DNA of 61,242 nucleotides, taken from assembly GCA_020073105.1 (NCBI GenBank), contig JAIQFW010000044.1, positions 1 through 61,242 on the forward strand, read 5' to 3'. This document shows positions 1-6,474 of this stretch, piece after piece. Position numbers and translations under genes: made by a program. Every line of letters starts with the position of its first letter. Positions within the stretch are counted from its first letter, which is position 1. The notes under the pieces were generated by a model. The model saw nothing but the letters and a program-made list of their open reading frames with translations, was not told the DNA's origin and ran no database searches. The stretch is from Terriglobia bacterium (lineage in GTDB: Bacteria; Acidobacteriota; Terriglobia; Terriglobales; Acidobacteriaceae).

Positions 1-123
1 GTTGCCGAGCAGAATGGTGAGCAGCGCCTGTTTCCAGTTCATGCCCGCGCCGATCAGCCCCGACGCCAGCATGTAGGTGGGAATGCAGTGCGCCATCGAG
101 ATCCACAAGGCGGCAAGCCACTG
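1..123 (-). pseudogene. NCS1 nucleobase:cation symporter fragment
   Basis: Reading from 123 down to 1 gives 41 uninterrupted codons of a hydrophobic segment that includes SMAHCIPTYMLASGL, characteristic of an early membrane helix of NCS1 permeases (uracil, allantoin or hydantoin uptake). The reading frame runs off the window edge, so the rest of the gene may lie outside. Its own 5' end is missing: upstream of 123 the similarity stops abruptly and the opposite strand begins to encode an unrelated secreted repeat protein. The family is recognised from the motif only. The abrupt end marks either an old recombination point or an assembly join. Confidence 0.7.
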
Positions 124-866
124 ACATCGATGACGGTCGCGACATCGTCGGCTTCTTCGTCGATTCGGCCGGCGTTCATCATGGATTTGTTGATGTCAAG
201 GGCAGGATCAGCACCGTCGATGTTCCGGGTTCGACCGGGACACTGGTTTACGGCATCAGCCCGCAGTTCAATAACATTGTTGGATCGTACACGGATCTGA
301 AGGGGATGCAGCATGGCTTTGCGCTCAGCCAAGGACAATTCTCCAGAATTGATGTCCCCGGGGCGATCCAGACTCAAGCGTTCTCCATTTACGACTTCGT
401 GACTATTGTGGGTGCCTTTCGGGACGGACAAGGGGTTGTGCACGGTTTCCAATATTCTCTTTCAACCAAGAGCTTCACGACCATCGATTTCCCGGGTTCG
501 ACAGTTACCGAATTATTCGGCGTCACTGGATTGGAATTTGAAGTCGGAGTCTATCGTGACTCATCGGGAGCGGAGCATGGGTTGTTTAGAGATCGAAATG
601 GTCAGACCACCAAGCTCGACTTTCCCGGGGCCGCGATCACCGCGAACGAGAAAGTCACTCTCACTGGCTTGGAGATAGTCGGATTCCACGGCGCAAGCGC
701 AATCGGTCCTTTTCATGGCCACTTCGGTCCCGCATCCGGGACACTCCAAAACCTGGATTTCCCGAACGCGACTGACACGCGTTGCCTCGGCGTCAACGAC
801 CTTAATGAGATCGTGGGCCGCTACACCGACACTCGTGGGGTGCTCCACGGTTTCTTCGCAAAGTGA
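123..866 (+). pseudogene. HAF-type secreted repeat protein, 5' end missing
   Basis: The open frame continues upstream of its first ATG (306) to about 123, where it abuts the NCS1 fragment with no start codon, so the N-terminus and signal peptide are lost. It carries repeats of about 45-50 residues with elements like DIVGFFVDSAGVHHGF and FSRIDVPGA, typical of the HAF family of extracellular repeats thought to form beta-propeller-like folds. It ends HGFFAK followed by TGA. The gene at 27465 is a complete relative. No catalytic function can be assigned; an outside-the-cell location is inferred from the family. Confidence 0.65.
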
Positions 867-886
867 TCGCCTTTACACTTACAACT

Positions 887-908
887 GGTCAATAAGTGTA
901 ATCGCCTG
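887..908 (+). repeat. Direct repeat, left copy, flanking DUF5694 gene
   Basis: A 22-bp sequence beginning ggtcaa and ending agtgtaatcgcctg. The second copy is at 1856-1877 in the same orientation with two mismatches; the last 14 bases are identical. The pair brackets the DUF5694 gene. Confidence 0.6.
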
Positions 909-947
909 ATAACTTCAAGTATCATTCGTGAATCACCAAACCGCCGC

Positions 948-1751
948 TTAGTGCTGTCCGGTCAAGTCAGCCAGCTCACGTAACTTGACTGTCGGGTCAT
1001 TGGCGACGTCTTGCCGTAACCATCCGAGGTGACCAGCCCCATAGATCACGAGAATCCTCTCGTTGGGAGATTCGATCAGCTTGACGATATTGTTATAAAT
1101 CCGAACATTTCTTTGATACCAGGCTGCCAGCAGGTCGGGGCCTGCATAGTCAAAAGGATCTCCGAAGTGCACCGTGGCGTAATACAAAGCCATATCCTCT
1201 GCTGCCCTCGAATCGGAATTCATGTACTCCAACGTCTCGAGCACAGTGTGTGATTGCAAGAAATCGCCCTGCTCCTTAACCAGCGTGCCCCAGCTCGCAT
1301 TGATCGCGTTAAGCTTCTCTGCGCGGCCATTGGCCTTCGCATAATTGACCACCCGTTGCCACGGGAATTCACCGTCGACATCAATCGGGTAAAGCGCGTG
1401 ATGGCCAAGCTCCTTGGCCAGTCGGTATCCGATTTGATTGGTCTCGTTACGCGACAGAGTGTACTTTCCCGCAAGGTAGTCGGAATATTCCTGCCCCACT
1501 CGCTGGCTCCCGATATCGGCTTCAATCGCAATCTTAGTCGGATGAAACCTTTTCAACACTTCGATCAACTGCACGATTTCCTGCTGGCGTCTCGGAGCCA
1601 AAACGTCGTCAGCTTGCATGTTGTGGATATCGTGTCCCGGATTCGACATGTGAAAGGCCCCGAGCACCAGAACCTCCGGGCGTGCGTCCCGTTGAGCCCA
1701 AGAAGCTATCGATATCGCCAGCACCCCCACGGACAGAAAAATCTTCTTCAT
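948..1751 (-). CDS. Secreted DUF5694 family protein
   Basis: The product is 267 residues with a classical Sec signal peptide (KK, hydrophobic core, SWAQ cleavage region), so it is exported. It starts at the ATG at 1751, preceded by a GAGGGG ribosome-binding site; an upstream ATG at 1799 has no such site. The mature part opens with VLVLGAFHMSNPG and ends with an IYGAGHLGWL motif, both conserved in DUF5694, a family with a TraB/GumN-like organisation of conserved His and Glu residues that suggests a metal-dependent enzyme. The biochemical function is not established. The gene stands alone on the minus strand between the two copies of a 22-bp direct repeat. Confidence 0.8.
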   Translation of the reverse strand: MKKIFLSVGVLAISIASWAQRDARPEVLVLGAFHMSNPGHDIHNMQADDVLAPRRQQEIVQLIEVLKRFHPTKIAIEADIGSQRVGQEYSDYLAGKYTLSRNETNQIGYRLAKELGHHALYPIDVDGEFPWQRVVNYAKANGRAEKLNAINASWGTLVKEQGDFLQSHTVLETLEYMNSDSRAAEDMALYYATVHFGDPFDYAGPDLLAAWYQRNVRIYNNIVKLIESPNERILVIYGAGHLGWLRQDVANDPTVKLRELADLTGQH

Positions 1752-1855
1752 ATACCCCTCTGCGCCTAGGTACGAGCCTCCGCTTGGCAAAGTTCCCAAT
1801 GACGGTTGGCGTAATATCCCGTTACACTCAAAACCCCTACCCTAGGGCTGGCCGG

Positions 1856-1877
1856 GGTCAAAGAGTGTAATCGCCTG
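1856..1877 (+). repeat. Direct repeat, right copy, abutting IS end
   Basis: This is the second copy of the 22-bp repeat at 887-908. It ends directly before tgggtgttgaaaaac, which looks like the terminal sequence of the adjacent IS1182-type element, so the repeat and the IS boundary meet here. Confidence 0.6.
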
Positions 1878-1956
1878 TGGGTGTTGAAAAACTATCGCAA
1901 CAGAAACGGCATCTCACGGGGCGTACCCTGCTGAGTTTTGCTTCCCCTCAGTTCTC

Positions 1957-2645
1957 TTAAGCGGTAACTTCCAGAATGGGTCTTGTCGGTGGGCTGAGGA
2001 ACCGCACCAAGCGCTTGAGATTCTGTGCCGCTGCAGCCAGGAAGAACTGCTCCCGCACAAACTTCAATCTCCGCAGGCGCAGGCGACGCAGCCCGATCTG
2101 ATGTTTCAATTCGGCGAACAGCGCTTCCACCTTCTTTCTCTGTCGCTGGGCACGAGCAAACTCTGGCGTGTTGGCTAACTCCCGTGCACGTTGCCGGGCG
2201 GGCTCGTGCTGGTGGATGTTCAGAGACCGAAAAGGGGCACTGGTGCATTGGGCTTTTAGCGCACACGCACCACAACGTTTGCGGGTTCCAATGTAGTTGA
2301 AGGCGCGATTCCGATAAACTCGACCCCCATAGTTGAGTGGCTGGCCAGCAGGACAGATATAGCGATTGTGTTCGCGCTCGTACCTGAAACGCTCAGGACC
2401 AAAAAACGGGCTGTTTTTGCGGTGGATGCTGTCGCGGGTCCGCATATAGGGAGTGATGTTGCGATCCGCCAACCACTGTAAGAACTCTTCATTCCCATAC
2501 GTCGTGTCGGCTGCCACCGATTCGGGCGCTCGTCCTTGCCACTCGGCGAAACGGGTCAGCATCTCTTGCGCCGCCACCGTCTCCTGACTCAAGCGTGCGG
2601 CCGTGGCCTGCACTCCGACAATCACGCAGCTGGGGTTATCCAATT
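1957..2645 (-). pseudogene. IS1182 family transposase, C-terminal half
   Basis: About 230 residues are readable, including VAADTTYGNEEFLQWL (the second catalytic Asp region), a Cys-containing segment RKRCGACALKAQC found in IS1182 transposases, and KVEALFAELKHQIGLRR with the final catalytic Glu. The N-terminal half that binds the element ends is absent, because the coding sequence is replaced near 2640 by a fragment in the opposite orientation. An ATG at 2700 opens the frame but lies in foreign sequence, so it is not the original start. Confidence 0.8.
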
Positions 2646-2684
2646 GATCCGGAGCTGCTGCTGCGCATTCTGCTGATTGGCTAC
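2640..2684 (+). pseudogene. IS1182 transposase N-terminal snippet
   Basis: Fifteen codons read PIDPELLLRILLIGY, the conserved N-terminal block of IS1182 transposases, on the strand opposite the C-terminal half that ends at the same point. Similarity stops after the final Tyr codon. It is a scar of recombination, not a gene. Confidence 0.65.
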
Positions 2685-2786
2685 GGTCCGACCCATGCAT
2701 CTCTTCGGTCTCGAACTGCGATCATGATTACTACTTCGAACTCCTCGGTGAAGAGGAGCAGGACGCCCAATCAATAACTCGGTGTT

Positions 2787-3030
2787 CTACCGCACACCAT
2801 CGCGATTTCCGTGCTGTCCCGCGTGCGAACCGAACTTGCTCCACTGCGGATAGTCCCACCCCTGACGCATCATCCAGTACAGACGAACCGCCAGTCGGCG
2901 GGCCATCGCTACTTTGGCCGTTTTCCGTCCCCGCCGCATCATGAGGTGGAGATACTTGCTGCGCCACTCGGGCAGGCTGCGCACCGTCACCGGCGCGCGC
3001 CGTTCAAAAGCTAACTGCCGCCGAATATCA
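2787..3030 (-). pseudogene. IS110-type transposase, C-terminal remnant
   Basis: The minus strand encodes SRSDIRRQLAFERRA, KYLHLMMRRG, AKVAMARRLAVRLYWMMRQG and a terminal KFGSHAGQ, the pattern of the extreme C-terminus of IS110/IS116-type transposases. The N-terminal DEDD catalytic domain and the tetrad serine region are missing. The open frame can be extended to an ATG at 3074, but residues before about 3030 do not look like the family. This is a second, unrelated IS scar within 1.2 kb. Confidence 0.65.
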
Positions 3031-3380
3031 CTGCGCGAATATCCATGCGTCTCGGGCTCATCACTCCCGGGCAATTCGACCGTGTGCAGTTTCAGAAACT
3101 GGAGGACAGTATCTACGGCGTACCGTTTTATCGCCGCCGAAGGTAAGCCGAGCAGAACTACGTGGTAGTTGCGTTCAACATCGCCGCTCAGACCATTGTC
3201 CGCATGTGCCCGGACGGTTGTAGCGAGCTAATCTATCGCGGCACTATGAAAGCTTACGGCTGATCGGCCGTCAGTCGCTGATCATTCGTGGTGCTGAAGA
3301 AGCCTCGCCTATCTGGCATAGTTCTCGCACACCATTGGCACACTCCGAACATTCATAACCGCGTTCAGCCTGAGGTTATC
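3031..3380. other. Gene-free scar region upstream of toxin-antitoxin
   Basis: No convincing gene is present. Short open stretches on the plus strand (around 3045-3160 and 3160-3260) have protein-like composition but no start, ribosome-binding site or recognisable motif, and are interrupted by stops. They are probably debris of genes destroyed by the neighbouring insertions. Confidence 0.4.
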
Positions 3381-3409
3381 TTGACATGTGGTTCACATGA
3401 AAGTATGCT
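3381..3409 (+). promoter_or_regulatory. Sigma-70-type promoter of the toxin-antitoxin operon
   Basis: A perfect -35 box ttgaca (3381-3386) is followed after exactly 17 bp by tatgct (3404-3409), four of six matches to the -10 consensus. Transcription would start at about 3416, which is the A of the antitoxin start codon. No Shine-Dalgarno sequence precedes that ATG, so the transcript is predicted to be leaderless. Confidence 0.65.
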
Positions 3410-3420
3410 TGTGACATGTC
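3383..3420. promoter_or_regulatory. Candidate antitoxin operator
   Basis: The 8-mer gacatgtg (3383-3390) overlaps the -35 box and the palindrome gacatgtc (3413-3420) overlaps the start codon, with 30 bp between their starts, close to three helical turns. Ribbon-helix-helix antitoxins of VapB/FitA type bind paired palindromes over their own promoter, so this is the expected place and form for autoregulation. Binding is inferred, not shown. Confidence 0.45.
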
Positions 3421-3646
3421 AAAGATGATTCAACTTCGCAATGTACCCGATGCCCTACACCGAGGACTGAAAGCTCGCGCCGCCATGGCGGGCATGTCGC
3501 TTTCGGATTATCTATTAGCGGAAATCAAGGAAATCGCCGAAAGACCAACGCTTGCAGAATTGCGCGAGCGCCTGCACAAGCGCAAGCCGGTTTCGGCCCA
3601 GATCGATACCGCTCTCCTGGTACGAGAAGAGCGCGAGGCGCGATGA
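3416..3646 (+). CDS. VapB/FitA-type ribbon-helix-helix antitoxin
   Basis: This 76-residue protein has an N-terminal ribbon-helix-helix (MIQLRNVPDALHRGLKARA, then GMSLSDYLLAEI) that should dimerise and bind operator DNA, and a charged C-terminal tail (residues ~45-76) that should wrap and inhibit the partner toxin. Its length and organisation fit FitA-like antitoxins. It overlaps the toxin start by four bases (ATGA), so the two are translationally coupled. A strong promoter lies directly upstream and the message is probably leaderless. The pair sits at the edge of a stretch full of IS remnants, a common place for such modules. Confidence 0.85.
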   Translation: MSKMIQLRNVPDALHRGLKARAAMAGMSLSDYLLAEIKEIAERPTLAELRERLHKRKPVSAQIDTALLVREEREAR

Positions 3647-4035
3647 TTGTCCTGGATGCGTCTGCCGCAGTTGATTGGCTTCTTCAGACATCTTCCGGGC
3701 AGCGCATTGAGAGGAGAATTTATTCGCGTAACGAAACCTTGCACGCGCCTCATCTCCTGGATCTTGAAGTCACCCAGGTGCTGCGGCGTCTTACGCACCA
3801 AGGAGTTGTCTCTGGACAGCGTGCTGATGAGGCCGTCCGCGATCTGCTGGATCTCCGCATGACTCGGTATCCTCATCTCGTGCTGGTGCCCCGGATTTGG
3901 CAACTGCGGCATAACTTTTCTGCCTACGATGCTGCCTACATCGCGCTCGCCGAAAAACTCGGAGCTGCCTTAGTTACCCGGGACGGTCGACTCGCTTCCG
4001 CTTCCGGTCACGCGGCGACCATCGAGCTCTTTTAG
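3643..4035 (+). CDS. VapC-type PIN-domain toxin
   Basis: The 130-residue product is a complete PIN domain, a magnesium-dependent ribonuclease fold. The expected acidic residues are present: Asp5 in VLDASA, Glu42 in DLEV, Asp96 in SAYDAAY and Asp114 in TRDGRL. Known VapC toxins cut tRNA or rRNA when the antitoxin is degraded; the target here cannot be read from the sequence. The start codon overlaps the antitoxin stop. Nothing suggests inactivation. Confidence 0.88.
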   Translation: MIVLDASAAVDWLLQTSSGQRIERRIYSRNETLHAPHLLDLEVTQVLRRLTHQGVVSGQRADEAVRDLLDLRMTRYPHLVLVPRIWQLRHNFSAYDAAYIALAEKLGAALVTRDGRLASASGHAATIELF

Positions 4036-4061
4036 TTCGCGAGACCGCCTGATTCACTCAC

Positions 4062-4480
4062 CTACGTTATTCGTGCATCGTTTTCAGCAGAGGCTCTACG
4101 GCTGCACCGGATCGCCTGCCAACCTAAGATCACGACCCACAGCATGTACGTAAGAAATGCGAATCGCGGAGGCCAGCCGATGTTAACGCCGGGGCCATAA
4201 GCCCCCGGTCCTAAGGGAAACAGAAAGATAGCCGAGTAAACCGCAAAGCTGAAAAAGCCAAACAACGGTAAGCCAGCGGTCCAGAGTAGAACTCGCCGCG
4301 CCGACCCCCATGCTTCGTTGGTGCGAACCAGGCTGAGGTTGATAAGCAGCGCTGCAAATGGAAAGCAGTACCAGCTGACTGGTGCCGAATATCACGTGAA
4401 GTGTGCCCCTGGTGGATAGCGGGAAGTGCAGCGGCATAGGATCTGTTGTGAATTCAAACGGGTTGCCCCCCTTTGTCATA
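4062..4480 (-). pseudogene. DUF998-like membrane protein, truncated and frameshifted
   Basis: Two minus-strand frames join to give the C-terminal half of a DUF998-type integral membrane protein. The upstream frame has FEFTTDPMPLHFPL then RGTLHVIFGT; the downstream frame continues from AALLINLSLVRTNEAW through GFFSFAVYSAIFLFP to a stop at 4062. The frame changes near 4375-4395. N-terminal membrane helices are missing, since the region above 4480 is the leader of the divergent sulfatase gene. It is a decayed gene; assignment to DUF998 rests on the TDP and GTLH motifs. Confidence 0.55.
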
Positions 4481-4567
4481 GAGGAAAACAGGGGTAAACT
4501 CCGCCCCATAGCCATTTGGTGTCCGAATCTCCCTCACGGTAGATGCGGAGTTGTTGTCGGAGGAACC

Positions 4568-6007
4568 ATGACTCTTCTGAGTAAGAACAAGCGGGCCGGG
4601 GTCGTTCTCGTAGTCTCCACGGTGCTGACTCTGGCTGGGCAGGAGCCGCCGTCGCACTCACCGGAGCAGGGAAAACATCAGCAGAGGTCGCTGGCTGCCA
4701 GCAGGGCGAATCCTAACATCGTCCTGATGCTCACAGACAATCTCGGCTATGGCGAGCTCGGGATCTATGGCGGCGGCATCCTTCGTGGAGCGCCTACGCC
4801 CAGAATCGACAAACTTGCCAGCGAGGGCACCCGACTATTGAATTTCAATGTTGAGGCTCAGTGCACTCCGTCGCGTTCGGCGCTGATGACCGGCCGTTTT
4901 CCCATTCGCTCGGGAACCTACCAGGTGCCGCGTGGGGGCGTCCCCGAAGGACTAACCACCTGGGAGATTACGCTGCCGCAGCGTTTGTCAGCACAGGGCT
5001 ACGCTACCGGGATCTGGGGTAAGTGGCACCTGGGCAGCGCGGAAGCGCGCCTTCCCACAAATCGAGGCTTCGATGAGTGGTACGGCATCCCGCGCACCTA
5101 TAGCGAGGTTTTTTGGCCTGAGCTAAACGACACTCATTCCCTATGGCCGTCCGTCGGCTCAAAGCAAGGCTGGGACCCCCATTTGGTTCCCGCTGAGCCC
5201 ATTTATGAGGTGCGCAAAGGCGGGAAGCCTCACAAGGTCGCCGAGTTGGATTTAGATCATCGGCGGGCCATGGAAAAGGAAATCACCACACGCGCTGTGG
5301 AATTCATAAAAAGAAACGCCAGCAGCGGCAAACCATTTTTTGCCTACGTCTCGTTCTCACTCTTTCATATGCCAACGCTGCCGAATCCCGAGTTCGCGGG
5401 CAAGACCGGGAATGGCGATTGGGCGGATTGTCTCGCCGAGATGGACTATCGCACCGGCCAAATCCTCGATGCGATTAAGGAGGCCGGCATCGAAGACAGC
5501 ACGATCGTAATCTTCACCAGCGACAACGGTCCCGAGGCTACCCACCCATGGGAAGGCGACAGCGGACCCTGGAGAGGTACTTATTTCACTGCCATGGAGG
5601 CCTCGCTGCGTGCGCCATTCACCATCCGCTGGCCGGGCAAAATTCCCGCTGGCCGTGTGAGCAACGAAATCGTCCACATGGTGGACCTGTTTACAACTCT
5701 TGCCCATATAGGAGGAGCTGAAATCCCGAAAGATCGGCCGATTGATGGCGTAGATCAGATGGACTTTTTCCTTGGCAAACAGGAACGCTCGAACCGCGAC
5801 GGGTTCCCCGCCTATGTGTCTGACCGTTTACAAGCAGTTAAGTGGCGGAATTGGAAAATGCATCTCGTTTGGCAGGAGAACATGTACGCCGCGCCCCAGC
5901 GACTGCCGCTTCCCAAAATCATTAACCTGCTGACAGATTTGAAGGAAGAGAACGATGTTCTCATCCAGGATGGTTGGGTCACCTATCCAAGGTCACCTAT
6001 CCAATGA
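4568..6007 (+). CDS. Exported arylsulfatase-type sulfatase, 3' end frameshifted
   Basis: The 479-residue product starts at 4568 behind a strong GGAGGA; the longer upstream frame has none. A hydrophobic N-terminus (residues ~10-24) suggests export. The alkaline-phosphatase fold follows: NIVLMLTDNLGYGE at 50-63 (metal ligands), then CTPSR at 99-103, whose Cys is converted to formylglycine, and KWHLG. HNH-type metal residues appear as TSDNGPEA. A 14-bp tandem duplication at 5977-6004 shifts the frame and stops translation at 6007; removing one copy restores a normal ending (MKIVNDFEESLKKYPP and onward) to 6114. About 35 C-terminal residues are lost, so activity is uncertain. Confidence 0.85.
   Translation: MTLLSKNKRAGVVLVVSTVLTLAGQEPPSHSPEQGKHQQRSLAASRANPNIVLMLTDNLGYGELGIYGGGILRGAPTPRIDKLASEGTRLLNFNVEAQCTPSRSALMTGRFPIRSGTYQVPRGGVPEGLTTWEITLPQRLSAQGYATGIWGKWHLGSAEARLPTNRGFDEWYGIPRTYSEVFWPELNDTHSLWPSVGSKQGWDPHLVPAEPIYEVRKGGKPHKVAELDLDHRRAMEKEITTRAVEFIKRNASSGKPFFAYVSFSLFHMPTLPNPEFAGKTGNGDWADCLAEMDYRTGQILDAIKEAGIEDSTIVIFTSDNGPEATHPWEGDSGPWRGTYFTAMEASLRAPFTIRWPGKIPAGRVSNEIVHMVDLFTTLAHIGGAEIPKDRPIDGVDQMDFFLGKQERSNRDGFPAYVSDRLQAVKWRNWKMHLVWQENMYAAPQRLPLPKIINLLTDLKEENDVLIQDGWVTYPRSPIQ
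5977..6004 (+). repeat. 14-bp tandem duplication inside sulfatase gene
   Basis: The sequence ggtcacctatccaa occurs twice without a gap (5977-5990 and 5991-6004). Fourteen is not a multiple of three, so the second copy shifts the frame into a stop directly afterwards. The downstream frame (6005-6114) encodes the family-typical C-terminus, which shows that the duplication is recent on an evolutionary scale. Confidence 0.9.
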
Positions 6008-6114
6008 TGAAAATCGTCAATGACTTTGAGGAGAGCTTGAAGAAATATCCACCGATCAAGATGGGCACGCCCGATCCGTATCAGCCTCCAACGGAGCAAA
6101 CGGGGCAGCGCTAA

Positions 6115-6474
6115 CTGGCGAAAGAGCGGCTGCGGTTTAAAAGGCTTTGGAATACCGGCCTGCGATGGCTGATGGATTGCCGGGAAACCTTACCTTACCG
6201 GGTTAGGTAAGGGTAGCCCGTCATCCGCCCAGAATCCGTAAGAGTTGCTTTTCGCTGAAGACTGGCAAAAGCGGCTGAGCCAATCAACAGCAGAGCACCC
6301 ATCAAGGCAACGAAAGCGAGCAGGCTTACGACTTTGCATTCGGTTCTCCCTCCCTGATTCTAGGGCAAGTCCGGGAGCCGTTCCTTCTCACAACGACAGC
6401 TTTTTCCGGGGCTAAGAACAAATGCGGGTCTCGTGAGATTTCGCCAGAGAAAGACGCTGGCTCGCACACTTCGT
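6115..6474. other. Convergent intergenic region with hairpin
   Basis: This lies between the ends of the sulfatase and the kinase gene. It contains an 8-bp inverted repeat ccttacct / aggtaagg (6188-6195 and 6205-6212) without a T-run, which may act as a weak bidirectional transcription end. On the minus strand 6235-6345 encodes a short hydrophobic peptide, but the frame with the ribosome-binding site and the hydrophobic frame differ, so no gene is called. Confidence 0.45.

Larger units (their letters stand above)
1878..2684. mobile_element. IS1182-type element, rearranged remnant
   Basis: The right-hand part encodes the C-terminal DDE half of an IS1182 transposase on the minus strand; at about 2640 the sequence switches and encodes the N-terminal motif of the same family on the plus strand. 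One end carries a gttgaaaaac-like terminus near 1880, and no matching terminus was found at the other end. The structure is that of two truncated copies joined head to head, or of one copy with an internal inversion and deletion. It cannot encode a working transposase. Confidence 0.7.

Noticed and set aside
6235-6345. Minus-strand hydrophobic peptide in the sulfatase/kinase spacer
   Set aside because: The hydrophobic frame lacks a start with a ribosome-binding site, while the well-placed ATG opens a different, non-hydrophobic frame.
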